Of a stretch of DNA of 64,000 bases, positions 16,340 through 25,052 are shown piece after piece. The notes under the pieces are model-generated. The model saw only the letters and a list, made by a program, of their open reading frames with translations, was not told the DNA's origin and did not search any database. The translations under genes were made by a program, and so were the position numbers. Position 1 is the first letter of the stretch; each line of letters opens with the position of its first letter. Source of the stretch: Colimorpha sp045222295 (GTDB lineage: Bacteria > Bacteroidota > Bacteroidia > Bacteroidales > P3); NCBI GenBank assembly GCA_045222295.1, contig JBGUXP010000001.1, positions 1-64,000 of the forward strand, read 5' to 3'.

Positions 16340-17278
16340 ATGAGCAAGCCCACCTGCAGCATCGTCGTGTCGGTCTACAACGAAGAGGCCGTGCTGGAGC
16401 AGTGCCACGCCGCCCTGGGCGCCGCCTTGGACGCTACCGGCTACGATGCAGAGATATTATTTGTCAACGACGGGAGCAGCGACCGTAGCCGGTCGCTGCT
16501 CGACCGGTTGGCTGGCGACGACCCCCGGGTACGTGCCATCCACTTCTCGCGCAATTTCGGCCATGAGGCCGCCATGCTGGCGGGCATAGACCATGCGCGG
16601 GGTGACGTGATAGTGTGCATGGACGCCGACCTGCAGCATCCACCCGCGATGCTGTCGGAGATGCTGGCCCTTTATGCCGAGGGTTACGACGTGGTGACCA
16701 TGGTACGTGAGGACCGTGCCGACGGAGGATTTGTCAAACACCTCACGTCGGGGCTCTTCTACCGCCTCATCAATAGAATGTCGGACGCCCACCTGCAGCC
16801 CAATGCCTCGGACTTCTTCCTGCTGTCGCGCAGGGTGGCCGAGGTGCTGCGCCACGACTACCGCGAGCGCACACGTTTCCTGCGGGGACTGATACAGACC
16901 GTGGGCTTCCGCTCCACCACGCTGGCCTACCATGCTCCCAAACGCGCCGCCGGACAGAGCAAGTACTCGCTGAGCAAGCTGGTAGGACTGGCTTTCTCCT
17001 CCATCGCGTCGTTTTCGAAGGTGCCGCTCAAGCTGGGAATCTACAGCGGATTGCTGTTCAGCCTCCTGAGCGTGGCACTGATGGTTTATTCACTGGTGAT
17101 GTGGATTATCGACCGTCCGGTGGGCGGCTACACCACCCTTATTATCTTCCTCTCCGCCTTCGCAGGCATACTGCTCATTGTGGTGGGCATCATAGGCTAC
17201 TATGTGGGCCTGGTGCTCGACGAAGTGAAGGGGCGTCCATTGTATATTGTGGAAAGCATTACGGGAGAAACTAAATAA
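16340..17278 (+). CDS. family 2 glycosyltransferase (GtrB/DPM1 type)
   Basis: 312 residues. The N-terminal GT-A domain shows SIVVSVYNEEAVLEQC, FVNDGSSDRS and the DxD site MDADLQHPP. The conserved RAAGQSKYSLSKL and two C-terminal membrane helices (about 228-255 and 263-295) place it with polyprenyl-phosphate glycosyltransferases, which charge undecaprenyl phosphate with a sugar in the cytoplasmic leaflet. The following polytopic gene (6 bp later) may use the lipid-linked sugar. Donor sugar cannot be told. Confidence 0.9.
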   Translation: MSKPTCSIVVSVYNEEAVLEQCHAALGAALDATGYDAEILFVNDGSSDRSRSLLDRLAGDDPRVRAIHFSRNFGHEAAMLAGIDHARGDVIVCMDADLQHPPAMLSEMLALYAEGYDVVTMVREDRADGGFVKHLTSGLFYRLINRMSDAHLQPNASDFFLLSRRVAEVLRHDYRERTRFLRGLIQTVGFRSTTLAYHAPKRAAGQSKYSLSKLVGLAFSSIASFSKVPLKLGIYSGLLFSLLSVALMVYSLVMWIIDRPVGGYTTLIIFLSAFAGILLIVVGIIGYYVGLVLDEVKGRPLYIVESITGETK

Positions 17279-17284
17279 TACGGA

Positions 17285-19531
17285 ATGAAAAAAAACAAAG
17301 TTGCAGGGTTGGTGACCACGCTGACCGGTATATTGTTATTGTTCGGCCTCTTTTGGGGCTTTGGCTGGTATGGCCATATGGGGAGCTATTTCCTGACGGT
17401 GGACAGCGAGGATGCCGTGAAGGACCTCTACACCACCAGCTACCATATCGCCTATGACGAGTCGGTGACCCAATGTCAGGCTATGAACTACCCCTATGGG
17501 GAATACCATACCTTTACCGGGATGCAGCCCTTGATAGCGGTGCCGCTGCAGGCACTGCGCAAGGCCGGGGTGGAGCACCCCGAAAGGGCTACCCTGCCGC
17601 TGACCAACCTCTTTGTGATACTGTCGCTGGTGCTTTGCGCCGTGCTGCTATACCTGCTGTTGGAGGAGCTGGGTCTGCCGTGGGGCTATGCCTCGCTGGC
17701 GGCGCTGCTGATAACCCTGCTCTCGCCCCAAATCATGCGCATGGGAGGGCATATCTCGCTCTCCTATTGCTGTGCTGTGCCCATGGCGCTGTACTTCTGT
17801 CTGCGCCATTCGCGGAGCGGCCACTGGGGCTGGGCGGCGGCCATGGGCGCGGGTGCCGTGCTCTTCGGCCTGAGCCACCCCTACTACCTGGTATTCTTCC
17901 TGGTGGTGATATTGTTTGAACTGGGCTGGCTGGCGCTGCGGCGCGACGGCGGTCGTTGGCACTGGAAAAAGCTGCTGACGGGCGTGCTGCTCGAGCTGGT
18001 GCTGCCGCTGGCGGTGTTCTACCTCTTCAGCCATATAGGCTACACCGACGGCAACCGCACGGCGACGCCGTGGGGACTGCTGCACTACCGCGCCCGCCTG
18101 GCGGGACTCTTCTTCCCCTATGGCATCCCCGGCCCCTTTGACTTCGGCCGTCTGGTACAGATTGAATGGGAGGCTTGGAATTTCCTGGGCCTGGTGCCGA
18201 TAGTGGTGCTGGTGGTACTGGCAGGACGTCTGGTGAAGGCTCTGGTGCGCCGCGACAAGCGGAAGATGAGGGCTACCAGCGACCCCTGGATGAATGTGAT
18301 GCTGCTGGCGGCCGTGGTGTTGACCATCTACGCCTGTGGCGTGCCCTTGTCCATGATGCCGCGCAGTACGGCGTGCTATATAGGTCCCTTGGCACAGATT
18401 AGAGGCATGGGACGTCTGCCGTGGCTGCTGTACTATGTGATGGGCGTAGTGGCCTTTTGGGGCCTCTACCGCTGGTACCAGCGCTCTCCCAAGAAGGGAC
18501 GTCTGGCGGTGATGGTGCTGGCGCTGGCACTCTCGGCCTGGCAGGTGGTGGCCTACAACAAGAACAACCAGAAACAATACACCCACCAGTGGGCGGAGTG
18601 GACCGACTATGACAACCAGCTGCCACAGAACCAGTGGGTGCACGAACATGACTGGAGCCGCTACCAAGCCATCCTCACGCTGCCGATATTCAACGTGGGC
18701 AACGAACTTACGCATATCTCTCCGGAGCAGCGTATGCTCCAACAGAGCGCTTTCATTTCGATGAAGACAGGATTGCCGCTGGTGTGCAACGCCAGCTCGC
18801 GCTCAGACATGGACCAGACGTGGCAGAGCATCGCCGTGGGGCGTACTGCCTTTGCCCCGCTGGGCCTGGCGCAGGTGTTGCCTAACAGCAAGCCCCTGCT
18901 GTTGGCAGTGGGACCCGATACTGCCGCCCTCAATGAGGCGGAACAGAAGCTGCTGAGCCACGCCACGCCGCTGACCACCCTCGACGGAGCCCTGCTCTAC
19001 ACGATGCCTGTGGAGGCGCTGCAAGACGTGGTGCAGGAGACCCAGGCGGAATTGCGTCAGCAATATGACTCGTTGATTGGCGAGTCGCAAATGTATGCTC
19101 TGAACAGCGAGCCCGGGGAGTGTGCCCTGCGTGACGGCGCCACGGTGTTTGACGGCGAGGTGGACTTCCACGGCGAGGTGGAGGTGACTGTGTGGGTGGG
19201 AAGCATCCTGGTCGACATGGTGGGGCGCACGCTGATAAATGTGCGCTCGTATGACGCTACCGGCGACGGTCATACCGTCCTCAAGACAGGTATTGGCAAC
19301 CAGATAGAGATGGTGAACTTTGCCACAGGCGAAGGACTGGTGCGGCTGCAGCTGACGTTGCCCGACGACTGCCGCAGGGTCACCGTAGACCTGCTCAACA
19401 GGAGCACCCGTCCGCGGACAGTCTCCTACCGCAATGCACTGATACGGCCGCAGGAGCGCCATGTGGCATTCAGCGCCGATGGCGATTTTGTGGACAACAT
19501 CCCTGTGCTGTCGGCTAGAAAATCTCTTTGA
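17285..19531 (+). CDS. polytopic membrane protein, putative GT-C-like glycosyltransferase
   Basis: 748 residues. About ten to twelve membrane helices lie in the first 430 residues, followed by a periplasmic domain of about 300 residues ending in beta strands. The first extracytoplasmic loop has acidic residues (LTVDSEDAVKDLY), as GT-C enzymes do. No specific family name is recognised. Position 6 bp after a GtrB-type glycosyltransferase suggests it transfers a lipid-linked sugar to an envelope acceptor. Its 3-prime end overlaps the convergent GreA-like gene by 17 bp. Confidence 0.75.
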   Translation: MKKNKVAGLVTTLTGILLLFGLFWGFGWYGHMGSYFLTVDSEDAVKDLYTTSYHIAYDESVTQCQAMNYPYGEYHTFTGMQPLIAVPLQALRKAGVEHPERATLPLTNLFVILSLVLCAVLLYLLLEELGLPWGYASLAALLITLLSPQIMRMGGHISLSYCCAVPMALYFCLRHSRSGHWGWAAAMGAGAVLFGLSHPYYLVFFLVVILFELGWLALRRDGGRWHWKKLLTGVLLELVLPLAVFYLFSHIGYTDGNRTATPWGLLHYRARLAGLFFPYGIPGPFDFGRLVQIEWEAWNFLGLVPIVVLVVLAGRLVKALVRRDKRKMRATSDPWMNVMLLAAVVLTIYACGVPLSMMPRSTACYIGPLAQIRGMGRLPWLLYYVMGVVAFWGLYRWYQRSPKKGRLAVMVLALALSAWQVVAYNKNNQKQYTHQWAEWTDYDNQLPQNQWVHEHDWSRYQAILTLPIFNVGNELTHISPEQRMLQQSAFISMKTGLPLVCNASSRSDMDQTWQSIAVGRTAFAPLGLAQVLPNSKPLLLAVGPDTAALNEAEQKLLSHATPLTTLDGALLYTMPVEALQDVVQETQAELRQQYDSLIGESQMYALNSEPGECALRDGATVFDGEVDFHGEVEVTVWVGSILVDMVGRTLINVRSYDATGDGHTVLKTGIGNQIEMVNFATGEGLVRLQLTLPDDCRRVTVDLLNRSTRPRTVSYRNALIRPQERHVAFSADGDFVDNIPVLSARKSL

Positions 19532-19967
19532 TGGTTTGTGACTGCCCGTTGAATACGATGCTGTCCCCCACCTTCTTGCCTTTGAGGGCCATATAGATGG
19601 GCGTCTGCGCCGAGATGGCGAAGAAGACCTGGTTGCCCACCATGAACTTGCCGGCACCAATGGAGAGAAGGAAATTCTGGCGGTCGGTAATCACCACAGC
19701 ACCATGCTCCACCGTGTCGAACGGCGGCAGCTTCAAAAAATCTTGCAGGTAGCGCACGCCCGTCTGGGCATTGCTGTACTGCTTGGCATACATGTCGCGC
19801 GAGCGCATCATCTTGGTACGGTAGGCATCGTAGCGATCCACATTAGCACCGTAGTCGTTGCTCTGCTGCTGGGCAGAGTCCATCTCCTGCTTGGCTATAG
19901 TAGCAATATGCTCCTGCTGTTCGATGCAGGAGCATATCACTTGTTGTCTATGTTCTTCGCGTGTCAT
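19515..19967 (-). CDS. GreA/GreB-like C-terminal domain protein
   Basis: 150 residues. An N-terminal helical region, probably a coiled coil, of about 80 residues precedes a C-terminal FKBP-like Gre domain (VEHGAVVITDRQNFLLSIGAG, then AISAQTPIYMALKGKKVGDSI). The spacing recalls GreA, whose coiled coil reaches the RNA polymerase active site, but the acidic tip of true GreA is not evident. Homologues in Bacteroidetes are often mislabelled 3-oxoacyl-ACP synthase. It overlaps the upstream aminotransferase by 4 bp. RNA-polymerase binding is inference. Confidence 0.75.
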   Translation of the reverse strand: MTREEHRQQVICSCIEQQEHIATIAKQEMDSAQQQSNDYGANVDRYDAYRTKMMRSRDMYAKQYSNAQTGVRYLQDFLKLPPFDTVEHGAVVITDRQNFLLSIGAGKFMVGNQVFFAISAQTPIYMALKGKKVGDSIVFNGQSQTIKEIF

Positions 19968-21241
19968 TTCTTCTTGGCAACAGCCTTTTTCCTGGGGGCT
20001 GCGGGTTTCTTGGCGGCAGCCTTCTTGGGAGCAACCTTATTGACATCGGTTCTGCCGGGGTACACCTTCAGAGCCTCTTCGAGGCACTTCATGGCGGCCT
20101 TCAAGTCCTCTTTGCAGAGACAATAGGTGATGCGAACCTGATGACGGCCCTTCTCGGGATCGCTGTAGAATCCCGTGGCAGGAGCCAGCATGACGGTGGC
20201 GCCCTTGTATTCGAAGTCCGTCAGCAGCCACTGGCAGAAGTGGTCGCTGTCCTCGATGGGCAACTCACAGACAGTGTAGAAAGCACCCTTGGGCGTTGGG
20301 CAGAAGCAGCCGGGAATCTTGTTGATACCCTCAACGATGACATTGCGACGGGCCACATACTCCTTCATCACAGCATCGAAATACTCTTGCGGAGTGTCGA
20401 TGGCGGCCTCGGCGAAAATCTGGCCGAACGACGGGGGAGACAGACGGGCCTGAGCCAGACGCATCATGGCGCTGAAGAGCTCGCTGTTACGGGTGATGAC
20501 ACATCCCACACGGGCACCACAGGCGCTGTAGCGCTTGGAGACCGAATCGAACAGCACCACATTGTTCTCGCATCCGGGGAGGTTGAGCACGCTGAAGTGC
20601 TCCTCACCATCATAGCAGAACTCACGATACACCTCGTCGGCAAAGAGGTACAGGTCGTACTTCTTGCAGAGGGCGCCAACAGCATAGAGATCCTTCTCGC
20701 TGTAGAGGTAACCCGTCGGATTGTTGGGGTTACAAATCATGATGGCGCGGGTATAGGGCGTGATGTATTTCTCGAAATCGTCAACCAACGGCAGGGCGAA
20801 GCCGGTCTTAATGTCGCTGGGAACAGTGACAATCTTGGCGTCGCACAGTTTGGCGAAAGTGTTATAATTGGTGTAGTAGGGCTCGGGGATGATAATCTCG
20901 TCGCCGGGGTTAAGGCAGCAGGTGAAGGCCATCTGCAGAGCCTCGCTGCCACCAGTGGTGACAAGGATTCGCTCAGGCGTGATGTCAATACCGTGCATTT
21001 TATAGTACTGGCACAGCTTCTCACGGTAACTCTGGATACCGGCGCTGGGGCTATAGGCCAGCACATCGATCTTTGTATTGGCCAAGGCCTCGAGAGCGCC
21101 CTTGGGGGTCTCGATATCGGGCTGACCGATATTCAAATGATACACATGGATGCCATGGGCTTTGGTGGCATCGGCGAAGGGGACGAGTTTACGGATGGCC
21201 GACTGAGGCAACTCAAGTCCTTTGTGGGAAATACGCGGCAT
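19964..21241 (-). CDS. PLP-dependent aminotransferase (class I/II) with basic tail
   Basis: 425 residues. Fold-type I markers are clear: TTGGSEALQMAF (cofactor phosphate), NPNNPTGYLYS, the internal-aldimine Lys in DSVSKRYSACGARVGC, and the substrate-binding Arg in HQVRITYC. Related to aspartate/aromatic aminotransferases; exact substrate cannot be told. The last 25 residues form a Lys/Ala/Pro tail (APKKAAAKKPAAPRKKAV) not part of the enzyme fold. 12 bp after DUF1573 in one operon. Confidence 0.9.
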   Translation of the reverse strand: MPRISHKGLELPQSAIRKLVPFADATKAHGIHVYHLNIGQPDIETPKGALEALANTKIDVLAYSPSAGIQSYREKLCQYYKMHGIDITPERILVTTGGSEALQMAFTCCLNPGDEIIIPEPYYTNYNTFAKLCDAKIVTVPSDIKTGFALPLVDDFEKYITPYTRAIMICNPNNPTGYLYSEKDLYAVGALCKKYDLYLFADEVYREFCYDGEEHFSVLNLPGCENNVVLFDSVSKRYSACGARVGCVITRNSELFSAMMRLAQARLSPPSFGQIFAEAAIDTPQEYFDAVMKEYVARRNVIVEGINKIPGCFCPTPKGAFYTVCELPIEDSDHFCQWLLTDFEYKGATVMLAPATGFYSDPEKGRHQVRITYCLCKEDLKAAMKCLEEALKVYPGRTDVNKVAPKKAAAKKPAAPRKKAVAKKK

Positions 21242-21253
21242 AGCTCTATGGTT

Positions 21254-21805
21254 TTATTTCTTTTTCTCTTCAACAGAAGCAGAGACACCCTTCTTATCGA
21301 CGGGCTTCAGCTCCACAGGCTGTTTCTTGGCCTCGATGGATTTCACCTCGTTGTTGATGGGCTTTGCCTCCTCTTTCTTTACCTCGTTGGCAGGGGCGGC
21401 GTCCTGTTTGACATTACCTTTGATGCGCAGCACCACACGGGGATTGTCGACAGCATTGCTGGTGACGGTGACAGTCTTGGAGAAACCACCCACGTTGTTG
21501 GTGTTGTAGTGGACCTTGATGGTGCCAGTCTCACCGGGCATAACGGGCTTCTGGGTGTAGCTGGGAGTGGTGCAGCCGCAGGAGGCTTTCACATTGGAGA
21601 GAATCAAGGGTTCGTTACCCTCGTTTTTGAAGGAGAACTCGCAGTCGCCATTACCACCCTTTTGGATGGTACCATAATTGTGTTCCATTTCGGTGAAGAC
21701 AATCTTGGCGCCGTTGGCGGGGATTTCCTTCTTTTCAGTTTCTTGAGCGTTGGCAAAGCCAAATGCCATCGTGGCGAAGAGGCAGATTAATGCAAACTTT
21801 TTCAT
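21254..21805 (-). CDS. DUF1573 secreted protein
   Basis: 183 residues. Signal peptide about 1-20 (ends ANAQ). The DUF1573 beta domain at about 30-130 has the hallmark NVKASCGCTTPSY and GTIKVHYNTNNVGGFSKTVTV. The last 45 residues are Lys/Glu-rich and probably disordered. Family function unknown; it is common in Bacteroidetes periplasm. First gene of a three-gene operon with its own promoter. Confidence 0.9.
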   Translation of the reverse strand: MKKFALICLFATMAFGFANAQETEKKEIPANGAKIVFTEMEHNYGTIQKGGNGDCEFSFKNEGNEPLILSNVKASCGCTTPSYTQKPVMPGETGTIKVHYNTNNVGGFSKTVTVTSNAVDNPRVVLRIKGNVKQDAAPANEVKKEEAKPINNEVKSIEAKKQPVELKPVDKKGVSASVEEKKK

Positions 21806-21859
21806 ATTGTTTAAAAATTTATAGGTTTTTTTGTGTCTATAGTGTTTTTAATTTGGGCT

Positions 21860-21885
21860 GCAAAATTACTAATTTTTTAGTACAT
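21860..21885 (-). promoter_or_regulatory. promoter for the DUF1573 operon
   Basis: Minus-strand TAATTTTG (plus 21861-21868) matches the -7 box, about 55 nt before the start codon. Confidence 0.65.
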
Positions 21886-21975
21886 GCAGGAAAAAAAATA
21901 TTGCAAAAATAATCAATCAAAAACAACTAACTAAAAGACAGTGCAATGCAGAATTCCTAATATTTCTAAAATACA

Positions 21976-23271
21976 TTATTTAATAATGATATCCAGATTT
22001 TGTTCCTGCATACGGGCTCGGAGCCAGGCGTTGAGTTTCTCCCGGTGGTCGGCAGTCACCGCACGACCTTCGCGACGCGACACCACAGCTACTGGCTTTC
22101 CTGCCAACCGTCCCACGGAAATATTATCCACCTCTGGGAACAACGTCTTTGCCTCGGAGGTAATATACACTGTCAATGTATCATAGACCGTATAAGAGGA
22201 GAGTTGTCGCTGCAGGTCGGAGAGTTGACTGGTGAGCAACGTATTGGTCTGTTCCGCGGAATTGAGTTGAGAAGTCGCCAAAGCGAACCCCACATCATTG
22301 GAAGCCTGAATAACAACCAACTGCATATCCTCAAGACCATAAAATTTCATGCGTTCACGTGCCTCTGCAATCTTTCCTTCAGTAATTTCCTGGCCCACGG
22401 CGACCACACGCAATGTGTCATTCATCGCCTGCGACGAGAGAATCTGTGTGCCCTGATGGTCGAGTTCGGCGCGAACAAAATCTTTCACATTGTGTTCAAA
22501 GACATTATCCCTCACAATATTGACCGTCATCATGACCGCCGGAATCAGCGTTATCAGCACCACGCACGAAATCACCCTACGACCCCTGCGCGCCGCCTCA
22601 GAATCGGCTTTCTGAACGCTGTGGAAACGCAGCAGTTTCACCCCCAGGAAGGTGGCGGTGGCGATAAATACCGAATTGATAAAGAACAGGTAGAAGGCTC
22701 CGAAGAAATAGCTCCACTGTGCGGTAGCCAGGCCGTAGCCCGCGGTGCACAACGGCGGCATCAAGGCCGTGGCGATGGCCACACCAGGAATAACCTGGCC
22801 CTTGCTTTTGGTGGTAAGGGCCAACACACCTGCGGCACCACCGCAGAAGGCTATGAGCACATCATAAAGCGTGGGCGAAGTGCGCGCCAGCAGCTCACTC
22901 TGCGCCTCACTCAGGGGCGAGAGGAAGAAATAGGCCGTCGCCGTCACCACCGAGATGAGTGTCGCCACGCCATAGTTTTTCAGCGCATGCTTGAGCAGCT
23001 CCGTATCGCTGATACCTACAGAAAGACCCATTCCAATAATGGGTCCCATCAACGGCGAAATCAACATGGCACCGATAATCACCGCGGTCGAGTTGACATT
23101 CAGTCCCAACGACGCAATGAGAATGGCAAACATCAGAATCCAAAGATTCGTCCCACGGAAAGCGATACTGCCCTTCACCTGCTCGATAACAGCCTGTTCA
23201 TTCTCTTTGTCGGGCAACAAGTTGAAATACTTGTTTAGAACCTTTTTGACATTTTTTATATTCATTTTCAT
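21976..23271 (-). CDS. DUF389 (TIGR00341-like) membrane protein
   Basis: 431 residues from ATG 23271; an open frame continues to 23349 but that part is hydrophobic and lacks family similarity, and ATG 23265 is an alternative. About eight membrane helices, with the conserved IGAMLISPLMGPIIGMGL, FCGGAAGVLAL and GVAIATALMPPLCTAGYGLA motifs. The C-terminal 150 residues are a soluble domain (EITEGKIAEARERMKFYGLED). Family function is unknown. Monocistronic as far as visible. Confidence 0.88.
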   Translation of the reverse strand: MKMNIKNVKKVLNKYFNLLPDKENEQAVIEQVKGSIAFRGTNLWILMFAILIASLGLNVNSTAVIIGAMLISPLMGPIIGMGLSVGISDTELLKHALKNYGVATLISVVTATAYFFLSPLSEAQSELLARTSPTLYDVLIAFCGGAAGVLALTTKSKGQVIPGVAIATALMPPLCTAGYGLATAQWSYFFGAFYLFFINSVFIATATFLGVKLLRFHSVQKADSEAARRGRRVISCVVLITLIPAVMMTVNIVRDNVFEHNVKDFVRAELDHQGTQILSSQAMNDTLRVVAVGQEITEGKIAEARERMKFYGLEDMQLVVIQASNDVGFALATSQLNSAEQTNTLLTSQLSDLQRQLSSYTVYDTLTVYITSEAKTLFPEVDNISVGRLAGKPVAVVSRREGRAVTADHREKLNAWLRARMQEQNLDIIIK

Positions 23272-23420
23272 GAGCAAAGGCATTTTCAAAGGATAACGCG
23301 CCGCCACTTCTTTTATTGCCCGGAAAGCGATCAGCCACACTAACAACATATTACACAGGACATGTCAATTGAGTATCCGACCATGTATAATAAGTCATTC
23401 CTTCAACTCTTGTACATCAT

Positions 23421-23476
23421 TTGTTCGGTACTTGTTCGGTGAAACACCGAACAAATACCGAACAAATACCGAACAA
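23421..23476. repeat. inverted 11 bp repeat array
   Basis: Left arm 23421-23440 holds two TTGTTCGGT copies; after GAAAC the right arm carries three ACCGAACAAAT-type units (23446-23476). Over 20 bp the arms are complementary with one G/A difference, so RNA would form a long hairpin. Confidence 0.85.
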
Positions 23477-23620
23477 CTACTGAATATCAGATATACTCAA
23501 ATACCCTGTGATTTGAAAATATCGACTGTTGAAGAGGCGGCATAGCCACAGACGAGTCAGAGGAAACACAACAAACATGCAATCAATAGATTAAAAAGAA
23601 CGGAAAAATATTTTCACCAT

Positions 23621-23657
23621 TTTTGGTGATGGTATGGTTTTTTTTTCGTATTTTTGC
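23621..23657 (+). promoter_or_regulatory. promoter for the 2-oxoacid:ferredoxin oxidoreductase operon
   Basis: TATTTTTG at 23649-23656 preceded by TTCG, the usual -7 context in this genome; TTTTGG at 23621 may be the -33 element. Leader about 55 nt. Confidence 0.7.
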
Positions 23658-23712
23658 ACGCAGTTCTTATTTGAAACAATTAATATTATATTAATCTTAT
23701 AACATTAAAATT

Positions 23713-23931
23713 ATGGCATTTAAAGGACAAATCATCATCGATACCGAGCGCTGCAAAGGCTGCGGAGTCTGCGTACCCGTGTGCCCGATGAAGTGCATCG
23801 CGTTGTCGAAAAATGTAAACGGCAAGGGTTACAACTATACCGAGACCGTGAATGACAGTTGCATTGGCTGCGCCAGCTGCGCCATGGTGTGCCCCGACGG
23901 CGTGATCTCCGTTTACAAGAAAAAAATCTAA
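23713..23931 (+). CDS. 4Fe-4S ferredoxin subunit of 2-oxoacid:ferredoxin oxidoreductase
   Basis: 72 residues with two complete cluster motifs: CKGCGVCVPVCP and CIGCASCAMVCP. It is the delta subunit passing electrons from the TPP site to free ferredoxin. First of four adjacent genes that match the delta-alpha-beta-gamma layout of VOR/KOR enzymes; vorB follows after 24 bp. Confidence 0.93.
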   Translation: MAFKGQIIIDTERCKGCGVCVPVCPMKCIALSKNVNGKGYNYTETVNDSCIGCASCAMVCPDGVISVYKKKI

Positions 23932-23941
23932 ACGAAAAGAA

Positions 23942-23950
23942 AAGAAAGGA
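23942..23950 (+). promoter_or_regulatory. Shine-Dalgarno-like site of vorB
   Basis: AAGAAAGGA ends 5 nt before ATG 23956. Most genes in the window lack such a site. Confidence 0.55.
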
Positions 23951-23955
23951 ATACT

Positions 23956-25038
23956 ATGGCAAGAGAACTTCAACTGATGAAGGGCAATGAAGCTATTGCC
24001 CGCGCAATGATTGCCAGCGGTTGTGACGGTTACTTCGGTTACCCCATCACCCCGCAGAGCGAAGTTATGGAAACCCTGATGGCTGAGAAACCTTGGGAGA
24101 CCACCGGTATGACCGTGCTGCAGGCCGAGTCGGAGGTTGCCTCCATCAACATGGTCTACGGCGGTGCCGCCACCGGCAAGAAAGTCGCCACCTCGAGCTC
24201 CAGCCCCGGAATCTCGCTGATGCAGGAAGGTCTGACCTACCTCGCCGGCGCCGAAATCCCCTGCTTGGTTGTCAACGTCATGCGTGGCGGCCCCGGTCTG
24301 GGTACCATCCAGCCCTCGCAGAGCGACTACTTCCAGAGCGTGAAGGGCGGCGGTCACGGTGACTACCAGCTCTACACCCTCGCCCCCGCCTCGGTGCAGG
24401 AAATGTACGACTTCGTGTTCGACGCTTGGGACATCGCCTTCAAGTATCGCAACCCCGTCCTCATCCTCTCCGACGGTGCTATCGGACAGTGCATGGAGAA
24501 ACTCTACACCCGCGACAACGTGGCCCGTTGGACCGAGGAAGAGCGCCGCAAGAACGCCCCTTGGGGCACCTGGGGCAAGCCTGCCACCCGTAACCACAAC
24601 ATCATCACCTCTCTCGAGCTCGAGAGCTCGCGCCAAGAAGTCTTCAACCTGAAGCTGCAGGCCAAATACGCCGAGATGAAAGAGAAAGAGGTCCGCTACG
24701 AGATGCTCAACTGCGAAGATGCCGAGTACATCATCGTCGCCTACGGTTCCAGCAGCCGTATCGCCATGAAGGCCATGCAGATGGCCCGCGAAAAAGGCAT
24801 CAAGGTGGGTCTGTTCCGCCTGATCACCCTCTTCCCCTTCCCGACCAAACAGCTGGCCGAGGTTGCCAAGCACGTCAAAGGTATCCTTTGCGTCGAGATG
24901 AGCGCCGGTCAGATGATCGAGGACGTGAAGCTGGCCACCCAGTGCGGTGTGAAGACCGAGCACTTCGGCCGCTTTGGTGGTATCATCCCCACTCCCGGCG
25001 AGGTCCTGGAGGCTCTTGAAAACAAGATTATCAAATAA
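23956..25038 (+). CDS. vorB: 3-methyl-2-oxobutanoate dehydrogenase subunit VorB (alpha)
   Basis: 360 residues. The enzyme oxidatively decarboxylates branched-chain 2-oxoacids (or 2-oxoglutarate in KOR relatives) to acyl-CoA with ferredoxin as acceptor. Markers: GYFGYPITPQSEVMETL, LQAESEVASINMVYGGAATGKK, SSSSPGISLMQEGLTYLAGAE and RGGPGLGTIQPSQSDY. Domain II with GSSSRIAMKAM is at about 260-350. Very like annotated Bacteroidales VorB, though substrate preference between VOR and KOR cannot be read from sequence. Preceded by a clear AAGAAAGGA. Confidence 0.9.
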   Translation: MARELQLMKGNEAIARAMIASGCDGYFGYPITPQSEVMETLMAEKPWETTGMTVLQAESEVASINMVYGGAATGKKVATSSSSPGISLMQEGLTYLAGAEIPCLVVNVMRGGPGLGTIQPSQSDYFQSVKGGGHGDYQLYTLAPASVQEMYDFVFDAWDIAFKYRNPVLILSDGAIGQCMEKLYTRDNVARWTEEERRKNAPWGTWGKPATRNHNIITSLELESSRQEVFNLKLQAKYAEMKEKEVRYEMLNCEDAEYIIVAYGSSSRIAMKAMQMAREKGIKVGLFRLITLFPFPTKQLAEVAKHVKGILCVEMSAGQMIEDVKLATQCGVKTEHFGRFGGIIPTPGEVLEALENKIIK

Positions 25039-25046
25039 AGAAAGGA
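25038..25046 (+). promoter_or_regulatory. Shine-Dalgarno-like site of the beta subunit
   Basis: AAGAAAGGA ends 6 nt before ATG 25053, the same site as in front of vorB and iorB. Confidence 0.55.
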
Positions 25047-25052
25047 ACAACA

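Larger units (their letters stand above)
23272..23712. other. gene-free gap upstream of the oxidoreductase operon
   Basis: No gene seen. It holds an inverted 11 bp array (23421-23476) and the promoter region of the next operon. The remainder is AT-rich without recognisable structure apart from a small TCACCA/TGGTGA hairpin at 23614-23629. Confidence 0.65.

Noticed and set aside
13655..16408. A 917-codon open frame on the minus strand, antisense to the M16 protease
   Set aside because: Val/Gly/His-rich translation without any domain, fully opposite an intact protease with HxxEH. It follows from the GC-rich codon bias of the sense gene.
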